The notes beneath the pieces were generated by a model. The model was given only the letters and a program-made list of their open reading frames with translations. It was not told where the DNA came from and ran no database searches. A stretch of 64,000 bases of DNA from Winogradskyella schleiferi (lineage in GTDB: Bacteria; Bacteroidota; Bacteroidia; Flavobacteriales; Flavobacteriaceae). This document shows positions 43,760 through 54,527 of this stretch, piece by piece (the first letter of the stretch is position 1; each line of letters opens with the position of its first letter). The translations under genes and the position numbers were made by a program. The DNA lies in contig NZ_CP053351.1 of assembly GCF_013394655.1 (NCBI RefSeq), forward strand, positions 744,001 through 808,000, given 5' to 3'.

Positions 43760-44236
43760 ATGAGAAAAAGAGCAGCAAAAAAGAGACCGCTTTTACCAGA
43801 CCCAAGATTCAATGATCAGTTAGTGACACGTTTTGTTAACATGATGATGTGGGACGGTAAGAAGTCTGTAGCTTTTAAAGTATTCTACGATGCAATTGAT
43901 ATTGTTGAAGAGAAAAAAAATGATGACGAAAAAACAGCTTTAGAGATTTGGAAAGAAGCTTTATCTAACGTAATGCCTCACGTAGAAGTACGTAGTCGTC
44001 GTGTTGGTGGTGCGACATTCCAAATTCCAATGCAGATTCGTCCAGACCGTAAGGTTTCAACCGCGATGAAATGGTTAATTAGCTTTTCACGTAAAAGAAA
44101 CGAAAAATCTATGGCACAACGCTTAGCGGCAGAAGTTTTAGCAGCAGCTAAAGAAGAAGGCGCAGCTGTTAAGAAAAGAGCTGATACACACAAGATGGCG
44201 GAAGCAAACAAAGCATTCTCACACTTTAGATTTTAA
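43760..44236 (+). CDS. rpsG: 30S ribosomal protein S7
   Basis: Primary 16S-rRNA-binding protein that starts assembly of the 30S head, 158 residues. Conserved [17 protein letters not shown] start, [17 protein letters not shown] and [20 protein letters not shown] end. S7 of E. coli controls the str operon, but a target in this leader cannot be identified. fusA begins 3 nt later. Confidence 0.98.
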   Translation: MRKRAAKKRPLLPDPRFNDQLVTRFVNMMMWDGKKSVAFKVFYDAIDIVEEKKNDDEKTALEIWKEALSNVMPHVEVRSRRVGGATFQIPMQIRPDRKVSTAMKWLISFSRKRNEKSMAQRLAAEVLAAAKEEGAAVKKRADTHKMAEANKAFSHFRF

Positions 44237-44239
44237 GAA

Positions 44240-46366
44240 ATGGCAAGAGATTTAAAACTTACAAGAAATATAGGTATTGCAGCACATATTGATGCTGGTA
44301 AAACCACAACTACAGAACGTATTCTTTTTTATACGGGAGTTTCGCATAAAATTGGAGAGGTTCATGATGGAGCTTCAACAATGGACTGGATGGAGCAAGA
44401 GGCAGAAAGAGGTATTACAATTACATCTGCGGCTACTACTTGTGACTGGACCTTCCCTAAAGAAAATGGTGAGCCAACAGCAGAAGCTCAAGATTACCAT
44501 TTTAATATTATTGATACACCTGGTCACGTTGATTTCACGGTAGAAGTTAACCGTTCATTACGTGTATTGGATGGTTTAGTATTCTTATTTAGCGCGGTTG
44601 ATGGTGTTGAGCCTCAATCTGAAACTAACTGGAGACTAGCTGATAATTATAAAGTACCAAGAATTGGTTTCGTTAATAAAATGGACCGTCAAGGAGCAGA
44701 CTTTTTAGGCGTTTGTCAGCAAGTTAAGGATATGTTGAAATCTAACGCTGTGCCAATTGTATTGAATATTGGTGAAGAAGATGGCTTTAAAGGTATCGTT
44801 GATTTAGTTAAGAATAGAGCTATTGTATGGCATGAAGACAATTATGGATCTACTTTCGATGTTGTTGATATTCCAGAAAACCTGAAAGATGAAGTACGTA
44901 AGTATCGTGCTTTATTGATTGAAGAAGTAGCAAGTTACGATGAGAACCTTCTTGAAAAATTCATGGAGGATGAAGATTCAATTACAGAAGAAGAAGTGCA
45001 TGCTGCGCTGAGAGCTGCTGTAATGGATATGGCTATTATTCCAATGGTATGTGGTTCTTCATTTAAGAATAAAGGAGTGCAGTTTTTATTAGATGCTGTT
45101 TGTCGTTATTTACCGTCTCCAATGGATAGAGAAAGTGTTGTTGGAACTAATCCTGACACTGACAAGGAAGAAAGACGTAAGCCTAGTGTTAACGAGCCTT
45201 TTTCAGCTTTAGCATTTAAAATTGCTACAGATCCTTTCGTAGGTCGTTTAGCATTTTTTAGAGCTTATTCAGGGCGTTTAGATGCAGGTTCTTATATCTT
45301 GAACAACCGTTCTGGTAAAAAGGAGCGTATCTCACGTATTTACCAAATGCACTCTAACAAACAAAATGCTATCGATTTTATTGAAGCAGGAGATATTGGA
45401 GCGGCAGTAGGATTTAAAGACATCAAGACTGGTGATACTATGTCTGATGAAAAACATCCAATTGTTTTAGAATCTATGGACTTCCCAGATCCAGTAATTG
45501 GTATTGCGGTTGAGCCTAAGACGAAAGCGGATGTCGATAAGTTAGGTATGGCTTTAGCTAAATTAGCTGAAGAGGATCCAACATTTACGGCAAGAACTGA
45601 TGAGGCTTCAGGCCAGACTATTATTTCTGGAATGGGTGAGCTTCACTTAGATATTATTGTAGATCGTTTACGTAGAGAATTTAAAGTTGAGGTTAACCAA
45701 GGTCAACCACAAGTAGAATATAAAGAAGCTATTACACAAGCTGCAGATCATAGAGAGGTTTATAAGAAACAATCTGGTGGTCGTGGTAAATTTGCTGATA
45801 TCGTATTTACGATTGAACCAGCAGACGAAGGTGTTGTAGGATTACAATTTGAATCTGTAATTAAAGGTGGTAACGTTCCTAAAGAATTTATCCCTTCAAT
45901 TGAAAAAGGATTTAAAATGGCCATGGTCAATGGACCTTTAGCCGGATTCGAAGTAGATTCTATGAAAGTAACTTTAAAGGATGGATCTTATCACGATGTC
46001 GATTCAGATCAGTTGTCTTTCGAATTAGCTGCGAAGTTAGGATTTAAGAATTCTGCGAAAGCTGCTAAAGCTGTAATAATGGAACCTATTATGAAACTAG
46101 AGGTGATTACACCTGAAGAAAATATGGGTGATATTGTAGGTGATTTAAATAGAAGAAGAGGACAAATGAGTAGCATGGGAGATAGAGCTGGTGCAAAAAC
46201 TGTAAAAGCTACTGTGCCATTATCAGAAATGTTTGGTTATGTAACTACGTTAAGAACATTATCTTCAGGTAGAGCAACATCAACTATGGAGTTTTCTCAC
46301 TATGAACAAACGCCTCAGAATGTATCAGAAGAAGTAATTAAAGCAGCTAAAGGAGTTGAATCGTAA
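44240..46366 (+). CDS. fusA: Elongation factor G
   Basis: Translocation GTPase, 708 residues. G1 [15 protein letters not shown], switch/G2 region RGITITSA, G3 DTPGHVD, G4 NKMDR, and domains II-V with [10 protein letters not shown] and the C-terminal [18 protein letters not shown]. Domain G carries an insertion around [13 protein letters not shown] that is usual in Bacteroidota. As expected in this phylum no tuf gene follows; rpsJ comes next after 11 nt. Confidence 0.98.
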   Translation: MARDLKLTRNIGIAAHIDAGKTTTTERILFYTGVSHKIGEVHDGASTMDWMEQEAERGITITSAATTCDWTFPKENGEPTAEAQDYHFNIIDTPGHVDFTVEVNRSLRVLDGLVFLFSAVDGVEPQSETNWRLADNYKVPRIGFVNKMDRQGADFLGVCQQVKDMLKSNAVPIVLNIGEEDGFKGIVDLVKNRAIVWHEDNYGSTFDVVDIPENLKDEVRKYRALLIEEVASYDENLLEKFMEDEDSITEEEVHAALRAAVMDMAIIPMVCGSSFKNKGVQFLLDAVCRYLPSPMDRESVVGTNPDTDKEERRKPSVNEPFSALAFKIATDPFVGRLAFFRAYSGRLDAGSYILNNRSGKKERISRIYQMHSNKQNAIDFIEAGDIGAAVGFKDIKTGDTMSDEKHPIVLESMDFPDPVIGIAVEPKTKADVDKLGMALAKLAEEDPTFTARTDEASGQTIISGMGELHLDIIVDRLRREFKVEVNQGQPQVEYKEAITQAADHREVYKKQSGGRGKFADIVFTIEPADEGVVGLQFESVIKGGNVPKEFIPSIEKGFKMAMVNGPLAGFEVDSMKVTLKDGSYHDVDSDQLSFELAAKLGFKNSAKAAKAVIMEPIMKLEVITPEENMGDIVGDLNRRRGQMSSMGDRAGAKTVKATVPLSEMFGYVTTLRTLSSGRATSTMEFSHYEQTPQNVSEEVIKAAKGVES

Positions 46367-46377
46367 ATCTTAAGAAA

Positions 46378-46683
46378 ATGAGTCAAAAAATCAGAATAAA
46401 ATTAAAGTCTTACGATCACAACTTAGTAGATAAGTCTGCTGATAAGATTGTAAAAACAGTAAAAAGTACAGGTGCAGTTGTAACAGGACCAATTCCATTA
46501 CCAACACACAAGAAAATTTTCACTGTGTTACGTTCACCACACGTTAACAAGAAGTCTAGAGAACAATTTCAATTAAGCTCTTACAAGAGGTTATTGGATA
46601 TTTACTCTTCATCTTCTAAGACGATTGATGCCTTAATGAAGCTTGAATTACCAAGTGGAGTTGAAGTTGAAATCAAAGTGTAA
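46378..46683 (+). CDS. rpsJ: 30S ribosomal protein S10
   Basis: Small-subunit head protein, 101 residues, also the partner of NusB in antitermination. Conserved [15 protein letters not shown] start and [23 protein letters not shown]. It is the last gene of the str block here: a 162-nt gap containing a repeat and a strong hairpin separates it from rplC, whereas in most bacteria rpsJ-rplC are close together. Confidence 0.97.
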   Translation: MSQKIRIKLKSYDHNLVDKSADKIVKTVKSTGAVVTGPIPLPTHKKIFTVLRSPHVNKKSREQFQLSSYKRLLDIYSSSSKTIDALMKLELPSGVEVEIKV

Positions 46684-46693
46684 TTGAACACAA

Positions 46694-46723
46694 TGTCATT
46701 CTGAGCGCAGTCGAAGAATCTCA
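46694..46723 (+). repeat. TGTCATTCTGAG-type intergenic repeat after rpsJ
   Basis: TGTCATTCTGAGCGCAGTCG followed by AAGAATCTCA. It is close to the copies near 21532 and 58453. It lies 10 nt after the rpsJ stop. Confidence 0.7.
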
Positions 46724-46774
46724 TTGATAAAAATGTCCCACCGATGCGGTCGCGGGAAAAACGGTAAAAAATAC

Positions 46775-46810
46775 AATTCAAGGCTGAAACGTATTTCAGC
46801 CTTGAATTTT
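46775..46810 (+). terminator. Strong hairpin between rpsJ and rplC
   Basis: AATTCAAGGCTGAAA and TTTCAGCCTTGAATT form a perfect 15-bp stem with a 4-nt CGTA loop, followed by TT and then GAATAAC. It has terminator form, though the T-run overlaps the stem end (TTTT, 46807-46810). It would end or attenuate transcription of the str operon before rplC. Confidence 0.65.
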
Positions 46811-46845
46811 GAATAACAAATAGTAATAATCAATAAATAATAATT

Positions 46846-47463
46846 ATGTCTGGGTTAATTGGAAAAAAAATCGGTATGACCAGCATTTTCGATGAAAATG
46901 GAAAGAACATTCCATGTACAGTAATCGAAGCTGGACCATGTATCGTTACCCAAGTCAGAACTGAAGAAGTGGATGGTTATAATGCACTTCAATTAGGTTT
47001 CGATGACGCGACAGAAAAAAGCGCTACTAAAGCAGCTCAAGGGCATGCTAAAAAAGCGGGTACTTCTGTAAAACGCAAAGTTGTTGAATTTAAAGGTTTT
47101 GATGCGGAGTACAAATTAGGTGATGCTGTCACTGTAGAACAATTTATAGAAGGGGAATTTGTGGATATCGCAGGGACTTCTAAAGGTAAAGGTTTTCAAG
47201 GTGTAGTAAAACGTCACGGTTTCGGTGGTGTAGGTCAAGCAACGCATGGTCAACACAATCGTTTAAGAGCTCCAGGTTCTATTGGTGCAGCTTCTTATCC
47301 TGCGAGAGTATTCAAAGGAATGAAGATGGCCGGAAGAATGGGTGGTGAAACAGTAAAAGTTCAAAATTTAAGAGTTTACAAAGTGGTTCCTGAAAAGAAC
47401 TTACTTGTTGTAAAGGGATGTATTCCTGGTCACAAGAATTCTTATGTAATCATTGAGAAGTAA
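46846..47463 (+). CDS. rplC: 50S ribosomal protein L3
   Basis: Peptidyl-transferase-near 23S rRNA-binding protein, 205 residues. [20 protein letters not shown] start, [22 protein letters not shown] and the tip [28 protein letters not shown] are conserved. The first gene after the hairpin; GAATTTTG (46804-46811) is a possible but weak -7 box for it. Its stop overlaps the rplD start by one base (TAATG). Confidence 0.98.
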   Translation: MSGLIGKKIGMTSIFDENGKNIPCTVIEAGPCIVTQVRTEEVDGYNALQLGFDDATEKSATKAAQGHAKKAGTSVKRKVVEFKGFDAEYKLGDAVTVEQFIEGEFVDIAGTSKGKGFQGVVKRHGFGGVGQATHGQHNRLRAPGSIGAASYPARVFKGMKMAGRMGGETVKVQNLRVYKVVPEKNLLVVKGCIPGHKNSYVIIEK

Positions 47464-48092
47464 TGAAGGTAGCAGTTTTAGATATAAACGGAAAAGATAC
47501 GGGTAGACAAGCTGAGCTTTCTAAAGACGTATTCGCTATAGAGCCTAATAATCACGCTGTCTATTTAGATGTTAAGCAATACTTAGCAAATCAAAGACAG
47601 GGAACGCACAAGGCTAAAGAAAGAGCAGAAATTGCTGGAAGTACACGTAAGATTAAAAAACAAAAAGGAACAGGTACGGCACGTGCAGGTTCTATTAAGT
47701 CTGGTGTATTTAAAGGTGGTGGTCGTATGTTTGGTCCTAGACCAAGAAATTATGGTTTTAAATTAAATAAAAACCTAAAGCGATTAGCACGTAGATCTGC
47801 ATTAAGTATTAAGGCAAATGACAAATCAATTTTAGTAATGGAAGACTTCAATTTTGATGCTCCAAAAACTAAGAATTTTGTTGATGTTTTAAAGGCTTTA
47901 GAGGTTGAAAACAAAAAATCTCTTATTGTGTTGGGTGGTACAAATAATAATGTATATTTGTCATCACGCAATTTTAAAGGTTCTGAAGTTGTAACAGCTT
48001 CTGAATTAAGCACTTATAAAATCATGAATGCTAATAAAGTAATTCTGATTGAGAGTGCATTAGAAGGAATTGAATCGAATTTAAGTAAATAG
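47463..48092 (+). CDS. rplD: 50S ribosomal protein L4
   Basis: Exit-tunnel protein, 209 residues. The tunnel-loop region (RQGTHKAKERAEIAGSTRKIKKQKGTGTARAGS) is recognisable, followed by FGPRPRNYGFKLNKNLKRLARRSALS. In E. coli L4 represses the S10 operon; no matching leader hairpin can be assigned here. The start codon shares one base with the rplC stop. Confidence 0.98.
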   Translation: MKVAVLDINGKDTGRQAELSKDVFAIEPNNHAVYLDVKQYLANQRQGTHKAKERAEIAGSTRKIKKQKGTGTARAGSIKSGVFKGGGRMFGPRPRNYGFKLNKNLKRLARRSALSIKANDKSILVMEDFNFDAPKTKNFVDVLKALEVENKKSLIVLGGTNNNVYLSSRNFKGSEVVTASELSTYKIMNANKVILIESALEGIESNLSK

Positions 48093-48097
48093 AACAG

Positions 48098-48388
48098 ATG
48101 AGTATCTTAATAAAACCTATAATCACTGAAAAAGCAACCATGCAAAGTGAGTTGTTAAATGCTTATGCATTTGAAGTGAATACAAAGGCGAACAAGGTAG
48201 AAATCAAAAAAGCAGTGGAAGCTGCTTATGGAGTTTCTGTAGAAAAAGTTCGTACGATAAATGTCCGTCCAGATAGAAGAACACGTCACACAAAGACTGG
48301 TATTCAACATGGTAAAACAAATGCTGTTAAAAAAGCAATTGTACAACTGGCGGAAGGTGAAGAAATAGATTTATACACTAACATGTAA
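48098..48388 (+). CDS. rplW: 50S ribosomal protein L23
   Basis: Tunnel-exit protein, 96 residues, docking site for trigger factor and SRP. MSILIKPIITEKATMQSELLNAYAFEV start and VEKVRTINVRPDRRTRHTKTG loop. Between rplD (5 nt) and rplB (12 nt). Confidence 0.97.
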   Translation: MSILIKPIITEKATMQSELLNAYAFEVNTKANKVEIKKAVEAAYGVSVEKVRTINVRPDRRTRHTKTGIQHGKTNAVKKAIVQLAEGEEIDLYTNM

Positions 48389-48400
48389 TTTTAGACATTA

Positions 48401-49228
48401 ATGTCAGTAAGAAAATTAAAACCGATCACATCAGGTCAGCGATTTAGAGTAGTAAATGGATTCGATGCCATTACTACTGATAAGCCGGAGAAAAGCTTGC
48501 TTGCTCCGAAAAAAAGATCTGGTGGTAGAAACAATCGAGGAAAAATGACCATACGCCAAGTAGGTGGAGGTCATAAGAAAAGGTATCGTATTATCGATTT
48601 CAAACGTAACAAAGCTGGGATTCCTGCCGAAGTTAAGTCGATAGAATACGATCCAAACAGAACAGCATTTATTGCATTGTTAAACTATCAAGATGGTGAG
48701 AAACGTTACGTTATCGCTCAAAATGGTTTACAAGTAGGTCAAAATATTGTATCTAGTGAAACAGGTGTCGCTCCAGAAATCGGAAATGCAATGCCTTTAA
48801 GTGAAATACCTTTAGGTACAATTATTTCTTGTATAGAGTTGCGTCCTGGTCAAGGTGCTGTAATGGCGCGTAGTGCAGGTGCATTTGCTCAATTAATGGC
48901 AAGAGGTGATAAGTTCGCATCTATCAAGTTGCCTTCAGGTGAAACTAGATTGATCCTTATTACTTGTATGGCTACAATAGGAGCAGTTTCAAATTCAGAT
49001 CATCAATTACTAGTATCTGGTAAAGCAGGTAGAAGTAGATGGTTAGGAAGACGTCCAAGAGTAAGACCAGTGGTAATGAACCCAGTCGATCACCCAATGG
49101 GTGGTGGTGAAGGTAAATCTTCAGGTGGTCATCCAAGAAATAGAAACGGTATTCCTGCTAAAGGATTTAGAACACGTTCTAAGACGAAGGCGAGTAATAA
49201 GTATATTGTAGAACGTAGAAAGAAATAA
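48401..49228 (+). CDS. rplB: 50S ribosomal protein L2
   Basis: Core 23S rRNA-binding protein needed for subunit joining and peptidyl transfer, 275 residues. Conserved [39 protein letters not shown] and the C-terminal [22 protein letters not shown] with the functionally important histidine of VDHP. Directly between rplW and rpsS. Confidence 0.98.
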   Translation: MSVRKLKPITSGQRFRVVNGFDAITTDKPEKSLLAPKKRSGGRNNRGKMTIRQVGGGHKKRYRIIDFKRNKAGIPAEVKSIEYDPNRTAFIALLNYQDGEKRYVIAQNGLQVGQNIVSSETGVAPEIGNAMPLSEIPLGTIISCIELRPGQGAVMARSAGAFAQLMARGDKFASIKLPSGETRLILITCMATIGAVSNSDHQLLVSGKAGRSRWLGRRPRVRPVVMNPVDHPMGGGEGKSSGGHPRNRNGIPAKGFRTRSKTKASNKYIVERRKK

Positions 49229-49238
49229 TTAAGATAGT

Positions 49239-49517
49239 ATGGCACGTTCATTAAAAAAAGGACCTTATATCCACTATAAATTAGAAAAGAAAGTTGCAGA
49301 AAATGTAGCTTCAAACAAAAAGACAGTTATTAAAACTTGGTCTAGAGCTTCAATGATTTCTCCGGATTTCGTTGGACAAACGATTGCAGTTCATAATGGT
49401 CGTCAATTTGTTCCTGTTTTCGTTACAGAAAACATGGTAGGACATAAGTTAGGAGAATTTTCACCAACACGATCGTTTAGAGGTCATGCAGGTGCTAAGA
49501 ATAAAGGTAAAAAATAA
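49239..49517 (+). CDS. rpsS: 30S ribosomal protein S19
   Basis: 30S head protein contacting the A-site finger, 92 residues. [19 protein letters not shown] start, [24 protein letters not shown] and [20 protein letters not shown] are family hallmarks. Confidence 0.97.
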   Translation: MARSLKKGPYIHYKLEKKVAENVASNKKTVIKTWSRASMISPDFVGQTIAVHNGRQFVPVFVTENMVGHKLGEFSPTRSFRGHAGAKNKGKK

Positions 49518-49522
49518 GAATC

Positions 49523-49930
49523 ATGGGAAGTCGTAAAAAACAAATGGCGGAAGCTATTAAGGCCGAGAAAAAGCAGGTTGCTTTTGCTAAGCTAAATAAC
49601 TGTCCTACATCACCAAGAAAAATGCGTTTAGTTGCGGATTTGGTAAGAGGTGAAAAGGCAGAGAAAGCTCTTCAGATTCTTAGATTTAGTCCTAAAGAAG
49701 CGTCTCGTCGTTTAGAGAAGTTGGTCATGTCTGCAATTGCAAACTGGCAAGCTAAAAACGAAGATGCTGACGTTGAGGAGGCTAAATTGTTTATCAAGGA
49801 AATTAGAGTAGATGGTGGTTCTATGTTAAAGAGATTGCGTCCAGCACCTCAAGGTAGAGCACACAGAATTAGAAAAAGATCTAATCACGTAACCGTGGTT
49901 GTAGATGCAATAAATAAAACACAAAGCTAA
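49523..49930 (+). CDS. rplV: 50S ribosomal protein L22
   Basis: Lines the exit tunnel, 135 residues, with a longer N-terminus ([19 protein letters not shown]) than E. coli L22. Core [20 protein letters not shown], and the tunnel hairpin [25 protein letters not shown]. No macrolide-type deletion is seen in the hairpin. Confidence 0.97.
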   Translation: MGSRKKQMAEAIKAEKKQVAFAKLNNCPTSPRKMRLVADLVRGEKAEKALQILRFSPKEASRRLEKLVMSAIANWQAKNEDADVEEAKLFIKEIRVDGGSMLKRLRPAPQGRAHRIRKRSNHVTVVVDAINKTQS

Positions 49931-49939
49931 GATAGAGAT

Positions 49940-50656
49940 ATGGGACAAAAGACAAATCCAATCGGAAATCGCTTAGGAATTATCAGAGGATGGGAATCTA
50001 ACTGGTACGGAGGAAACGATTATGGTGATAAACTTGCCGAAGACGATAAGATTAGAAAGTATATTCATGCTCGTCTATCTAAAGCTAGTGTAAGTAGAGT
50101 AATTATTGAGCGTACGCTTAAACTTGTAACCGTTACTATCACTACTGCCAGACCTGGTATTATTATCGGAAAAGGTGGCCAAGAGGTAGATAAGTTAAAA
50201 GAAGAGCTTAAGAAGATTACTGGTAAAGAAGTTCAATTGAACATCTTTGAAATCAAAAGACCTGAACTAGATGCATTTTTAGTAGCAGCAAGTGTGGCTC
50301 GTCAAATTGAAAGTAGAATTTCTTACAGACGTGCTATAAAAATGGCGATTGCCGCTGCCATGCGTATGAATGCTGAAGGAATAAAAATTCAAATTAGTGG
50401 TCGTTTAAATGGTGCTGAAATGGCACGTCAAGAACACTATAAAGAAGGACGTATTCCTTTATCTACTTTTAGAGCTGATATTGATTATGCTCTTGTAGAA
50501 GCACATACTACTTATGGTAGATTGGGCATCAAAGTTTGGATTATGAAAGGCGAAGTATATGGAAAAAGAGAATTATCTCCATTAGTTGGCTTATCTAAAC
50601 AAAAAGGTAAAGGTGGACGTGGTGGAAATAAGAACCAATCTCGTCGTAGAAAGTAA
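49940..50656 (+). CDS. rpsC: 30S ribosomal protein S3
   Basis: Part of the mRNA entry tunnel, 238 residues. [22 protein letters not shown] start, KH domain with [19 protein letters not shown], and [24 protein letters not shown]. The C-terminus is basic and Gly-rich ([17 protein letters not shown]). Confidence 0.98.
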   Translation: MGQKTNPIGNRLGIIRGWESNWYGGNDYGDKLAEDDKIRKYIHARLSKASVSRVIIERTLKLVTVTITTARPGIIIGKGGQEVDKLKEELKKITGKEVQLNIFEIKRPELDAFLVAASVARQIESRISYRRAIKMAIAAAMRMNAEGIKIQISGRLNGAEMARQEHYKEGRIPLSTFRADIDYALVEAHTTYGRLGIKVWIMKGEVYGKRELSPLVGLSKQKGKGGRGGNKNQSRRRK

Positions 50657-50676
50657 TTTTTTAAAGAAAAGACAAA

Positions 50677-51096
50677 ATGTTACAGCCTAAAAGAACAAAA
50701 TTTCGTAAGCAGCAAAAGGGACGTATGAAAGGAAATGCGGGAAGAGGTCATTTGTTATCAAATGGTACTTTCGGTATTAAATCATTAGAGTCAACTTTTA
50801 TAACTGCACGTCAAATAGAAGCAGCGCGTATTGCCGCTACTCGTTACATGAAAAGAGAAGGATCGTTATGGATAAAAATATTTCCGGACAAGCCTATCAC
50901 AAAGAAACCTCTTGAAGTACGTATGGGTAAAGGTAAAGGTGGTGTCGAATATTGGGCAGCCGTTGTAAAACCAGGACGTATGTTATTTGAAATAAGTGGT
51001 GTGCCATTAGAAACTGCTCAAGAAGCACTTCGATTAGCAGCACAGAAACTTCCTGTAAAAACTAAGTTTATCATAGCTAGAGATTACGAAGCTTAA
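50677..51096 (+). CDS. rplP: 50S ribosomal protein L16
   Basis: A-site-facing protein needed for tRNA positioning, 139 residues. [19 protein letters not shown] start, [18 protein letters not shown] and [21 protein letters not shown]. Short gaps either side keep it in one transcript with rpsC and rpmC. Confidence 0.98.
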   Translation: MLQPKRTKFRKQQKGRMKGNAGRGHLLSNGTFGIKSLESTFITARQIEAARIAATRYMKREGSLWIKIFPDKPITKKPLEVRMGKGKGGVEYWAAVVKPGRMLFEISGVPLETAQEALRLAAQKLPVKTKFIIARDYEA

Positions 51097-51108
51097 TAGA
51101 AAGATATT

Positions 51109-51300
51109 ATGAAGCAATCAGAAATTAAACAGCTTTCAACAGCTGAGTTACAAGAGAAACTTAGTGAATCTAAAAAGAGTTATACGGACCTAAAAATGGC
51201 TCATACTATATCTCCTTTGGATAACCCAATTCAGTTACGAGTTGCACGTCGCACAGTAGCTAGAGTGGCAACAGAATTAACTAAAAGAGACGTACAATAA
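51109..51300 (+). CDS. rpmC: 50S ribosomal protein L29
   Basis: Small helical hairpin protein at the tunnel exit, 63 residues. MKQSEIKQLSTAELQEKLSE start and NPIQLRVARRTVARVATEL end are the L29 pattern. Confidence 0.96.
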   Translation: MKQSEIKQLSTAELQEKLSESKKSYTDLKMAHTISPLDNPIQLRVARRTVARVATELTKRDVQ

Positions 51301-51317
51301 TTGTATTCTGCTGAAAG

Positions 51318-51575
51318 ATGGAAAAAAGAAACTTAAGAAAAGAACGTATAGGGGTCGTAACGAGTAACAAAATGGAAAAATCCATTGTTGTTTCTGAAGT
51401 TAAGAAGGTAAAACACCCTATGTATGGAAAATTCGTGTTAAAGACAAAGAAATATGTCGCGCACGATGAGACAAACGACTGCAACGAAGGCGATACTGTA
51501 AAGATCATGGAAACACGACCTTTAAGTAAATCTAAATGTTGGAGATTAGTAGAAATAATTGAAAGAGCGAAGTAA
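51318..51575 (+). CDS. rpsQ: 30S ribosomal protein S17
   Basis: OB-fold 16S rRNA-binding protein, 85 residues. [19 protein letters not shown] start, [20 protein letters not shown] and [22 protein letters not shown] are conserved. Confidence 0.97.
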   Translation: MEKRNLRKERIGVVTSNKMEKSIVVSEVKKVKHPMYGKFVLKTKKYVAHDETNDCNEGDTVKIMETRPLSKSKCWRLVEIIERAK

Positions 51576-51577
51576 TT

Positions 51578-51946
51578 ATGTTACAACAAGAATCAAGATT
51601 AAAAGTAGCTGATAATACTGGTGCAAAGGAAGTTTTAACTATCCGTGTACTAGGAGGAACTAAAAGAAGATATGCTTCTGTAGGAGACAAAATTGTAGTA
51701 TCTGTTAAAGATGCCACTCCAAACGGACAAATCAAAAAAGGTGCTGTATCTACAGCAGTTGTGGTTCGTACAGCTAAAGAAGTAAGACGTCCAGATGGCT
51801 CTTACATTAGATTTGACGACAACGCATGTGTACTTTTAAATCCTCAAGGGGAAATGAGAGGAACTCGTGTTTTTGGTCCTGTAGCTAGAGAACTTCGTGA
51901 TAAACAATTCATGAAAATTGTATCATTGGCACCAGAAGTGCTTTAA
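51578..51946 (+). CDS. rplN: 50S ribosomal protein L14
   Basis: Subunit-interface protein, 122 residues. [20 protein letters not shown] start, [21 protein letters not shown] and [14 protein letters not shown]. It follows rpsQ by 2 nt. Confidence 0.98.
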   Translation: MLQQESRLKVADNTGAKEVLTIRVLGGTKRRYASVGDKIVVSVKDATPNGQIKKGAVSTAVVVRTAKEVRRPDGSYIRFDDNACVLLNPQGEMRGTRVFGPVARELRDKQFMKIVSLAPEVL

Positions 51947-51958
51947 TTGATAAATAAG

Positions 51959-52270
51959 ATGACAAAGCTAAAAATAAAATCAGGAGATACTGTACAAGTG
52001 ATTGCTGGAGACCATAAAGGTTCAGAAGGTAAGGTGCTTAAAGTATTAATGGATAAGAATAAAGCCATAGTAGAAGGCGTGAACATGGTTAAGAAACATA
52101 CTAAGCCAAGTGCACAAAGTCCTCAAGGTGGCATCGTAGAGAAAGAAGCATCAATTCATATATCTAACTTATCATTGTTAACTTCAAAAGGAGAAGCAAC
52201 AAGAGTTGGTTATAGAATGGATGGAGAAAGTAAAGTGAGATTTTCTAAAAAATCTAATGAAGTAATTTAA
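51959..52270 (+). CDS. rplX: 50S ribosomal protein L24
   Basis: Assembly-initiating 50S protein with a KOW motif, 103 residues. The ATG giving [24 protein letters not shown] was taken; an in-frame TTG 12 nt upstream, directly after the rplN stop, is unlikely. KOW core [13 protein letters not shown]. Confidence 0.96.
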   Translation: MTKLKIKSGDTVQVIAGDHKGSEGKVLKVLMDKNKAIVEGVNMVKKHTKPSAQSPQGGIVEKEASIHISNLSLLTSKGEATRVGYRMDGESKVRFSKKSNEVI

Positions 52271-52272
52271 TT

Positions 52273-52824
52273 ATGGCTTACGTTGCAAGATTAAAAAAAG
52301 AGTATCAGGACAAAGTTGTACCGGCTCTTACGGAAGAATTTGGTTACAAAAATGTAATGCAAGTACCTAAACTTAAAAAGATAGTTTTATCTAAAGGTGT
52401 TGGTGCTGCTGTTGCGGACAAAAAATTAATTGATCACGCAGTAGATGAGCTTACAAAGATAACTGGACAGAAAGCTATACACACCATGTCTAAGAAGGAT
52501 GTTGCTTCATTTAAGTTACGTAAAGGGATGCCAATTGGTGCCAAAGTAACTTTAAGAGGAGAACAAATGTATGAGTTCTTGGATCGTTTGGTAACTTCAG
52601 CTTTACCACGAGTGAGAGATTTTAACGGTATCAAAGCTACTGGTTTTGATGGACGTGGAAATTATAACTTAGGTGTTGTAGAACAAATCATTTTCCCGGA
52701 AATTAACATTGACAAGATCAATAAGATTTCTGGTATGGATATCACTTTTGTGACTTCTGCTGAAACCGATAAGGAAGCGAAGTCTTTATTAACAGAATTA
52801 GGATTACCATTTAAAAAGAATTAA
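52273..52824 (+). CDS. rplE: 50S ribosomal protein L5
   Basis: 5S rRNA-binding central-protuberance protein, 183 residues. [36 protein letters not shown] and [20 protein letters not shown]. It lies 2 nt after rplX and 2 nt before rpsN. Confidence 0.98.
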   Translation: MAYVARLKKEYQDKVVPALTEEFGYKNVMQVPKLKKIVLSKGVGAAVADKKLIDHAVDELTKITGQKAIHTMSKKDVASFKLRKGMPIGAKVTLRGEQMYEFLDRLVTSALPRVRDFNGIKATGFDGRGNYNLGVVEQIIFPEINIDKINKISGMDITFVTSAETDKEAKSLLTELGLPFKKN

Positions 52825-52826
52825 TT

Positions 52827-53096
52827 ATGGCTAAAGAATCAATGAAAGCCCGTGAGGTAAAGCGTGCAAAAACGGTTGCTAAATATGCTGAAAAAAGGAA
52901 AGCTTTAAAAGAAGCTGGAGATTATGAGGCATTACAGAAGTTACCTAAGAATGCTTCACCAATACGTCAGCATAACCGTTGTAAACTTACTGGAAGGCCT
53001 AAAGGTTATATGAGACAATTTGGAATTTCTCGTGTAATGTTTAGACAAATGGCTAACCAAGGGTTAATACCTGGTGTTAAGAAAGCAAGCTGGTAA
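52827..53096 (+). CDS. rpsN: 30S ribosomal protein S14 (zinc-independent type)
   Basis: 30S head protein, 89 residues. The long form with [30 protein letters not shown] carries only one cysteine, so it lacks the CxxC pairs of the zinc-binding short form. This is the C-minus type. A 104-nt structured spacer follows. Confidence 0.97.
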   Translation: MAKESMKAREVKRAKTVAKYAEKRKALKEAGDYEALQKLPKNASPIRQHNRCKLTGRPKGYMRQFGISRVMFRQMANQGLIPGVKKASW

Positions 53097-53110
53097 AAAC
53101 TTGATGTGAA

Positions 53111-53180
53111 TAATGTGGCTTATCACATTATCAAAAGAGATTATAAATTGGTTTCAGGTTTGGCAATAGTGCCGAAAACC
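53111..53180 (+). promoter_or_regulatory. Two hairpins in the rpsN-rpsH spacer
   Basis: TAATGTG-GCTTAT-CACATTA (53111-53130), a 7-bp stem, then GGTTTGGC-AATAGT-GCC-GA-AAACC (53157-53180), with a 2-nt bulge. The gap is 104 nt in a cluster whose gaps are mostly 2-20 nt. S8 is an autoregulator of the spc operon in other bacteria; a role here is inference. Confidence 0.45.
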
Positions 53181-53200
53181 GCTACCGCAAATTAATAACT

Positions 53201-53599
53201 ATGTATACAGATCCAATAGCGGATTATTTAACGCGAGTTAGAAACGCAGTTAAGGCCAATCACAGAGTGGTTGAGATCCCTGCATCTAACTTAAAAAAAG
53301 AAATAACTAAAATATTGTTCGATCAGGGCTTTATTTTAAGTTACAAGTTTGATGACTCTTCAGTTCAAGGTACGATTAAAATCGCTTTGAAATATAACAA
53401 GGACACCAAAGAGTCTGTCATCAAAAAAATTCAAAGAATCAGTAAACCAGGTTTACGTAAGTATGCTAGCTCTAACGAAATGCCTAGAATCCTTAACGGT
53501 TTAGGTATTGCAATTGTTTCTACGTCTCACGGAGTGATGACAGGAAAACAAGCGCAAAGAGAAAACGTTGGTGGCGAAGTATTATGTTACGTTTACTAA
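53201..53599 (+). CDS. rpsH: 30S ribosomal protein S8
   Basis: Central-domain 16S rRNA-binding protein, 132 residues. MYTDPIADYLTRVRNAVKANHR start and IVSTSHGVMTGKQAQRENVGGEVLCYVY end are diagnostic. The upstream spacer has two hairpins. Confidence 0.98.
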   Translation: MYTDPIADYLTRVRNAVKANHRVVEIPASNLKKEITKILFDQGFILSYKFDDSSVQGTIKIALKYNKDTKESVIKKIQRISKPGLRKYASSNEMPRILNGLGIAIVSTSHGVMTGKQAQRENVGGEVLCYVY

Positions 53600-53611
53600 A
53601 AACAGGAAATT

Positions 53612-54154
53612 ATGTCAAGAATAGGTAAAAACCCAATAACAATTCCTGAAGGTGTAACAGTTGAGATTAAAGACAACATGATTACTGCTAAAGGTAAGCT
53701 TGGTGAATTAACTCAAGAGTATTCAGAAATTAAAATTAAATCAGAAGACGGTACTATTACATTAGAACGTGATTCTGATAAGAAAGATTTAAGAGCAAAA
53801 CATGGTCTGTACAGATCATTGATATATAACATGATTGAAGGTGTTTCTAAAGGCTGGACCAAACAACTTGAGTTAGTTGGTGTAGGTTATAGAGCATCTA
53901 ATCAAGGACAAAAATTGGATTTGGCTGTAGGATTTTCTCATAACATCGTTTTGGATATTGCTCCAGAAGTAAAGGTGGAGACAATTTCAGAAAAAGGTAA
54001 AAACCCAATAGTGAAATTAACGTCTTTTGACAAACAATTGGTTGGACAAGTAGCTGCAAAGATTCGTGGTTTTAGAAGACCAGAACCTTACAAAGGAAAA
54101 GGAATCAAGTTTGTTGGTGAAGAAATTAGAAGAAAAGCAGGTAAATCAGCTTAA
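53612..54154 (+). CDS. rplF: 50S ribosomal protein L6
   Basis: Sarcin-ricin-loop-side 50S protein of two repeated domains, 180 residues. MSRIGKNPITIPEGVTVEI start, VGVGYRASNQGQKLDLAVGFSH, and RGFRRPEPYKGKGIKFVGEEIRRKAGKSA end. Confidence 0.98.
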   Translation: MSRIGKNPITIPEGVTVEIKDNMITAKGKLGELTQEYSEIKIKSEDGTITLERDSDKKDLRAKHGLYRSLIYNMIEGVSKGWTKQLELVGVGYRASNQGQKLDLAVGFSHNIVLDIAPEVKVETISEKGKNPIVKLTSFDKQLVGQVAAKIRGFRRPEPYKGKGIKFVGEEIRRKAGKSA

Positions 54155-54164
54155 TAATTAAGTT

Positions 54165-54521
54165 ATGGCATTGACAAAGAACGAAAGAAGAACAAGAATA
54201 AAAAACAGAATCCGCAAGGTAGTATCTGGTACTGAAACAAAACCAAGATTAGCTGTTTTTAGAAGTAATAAAGAAATTTATGCTCAACTCGTAGATGATG
54301 TAACTGGTAAAACTTTAGCTGCTGCATCCTCAAGAGATAAAGACATTGCAAAGTCTAAAGGAAACAAAACAGAGGTTGCCGCTTTAGTTGGTAAGTCTGT
54401 TGCAGAAAAAGCTATGAAGGCTGGTGTTGAAACTATTTCTTTTGATAGAGGTGGTTACTTATATCATGGAAGAGTAAAATCATTAGCAGAAGGTGCTAGA
54501 GAAGCAGGACTTAAATTTTAA
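54165..54521 (+). CDS. rplR: 50S ribosomal protein L18
   Basis: 5S rRNA-binding protein, 118 residues. [47 protein letters not shown] end. Basic N-terminus with [13 protein letters not shown]. Confidence 0.97.
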   Translation: MALTKNERRTRIKNRIRKVVSGTETKPRLAVFRSNKEIYAQLVDDVTGKTLAAASSRDKDIAKSKGNKTEVAALVGKSVAEKAMKAGVETISFDRGGYLYHGRVKSLAEGAREAGLKF

Positions 54522-54527
54522 GACATT

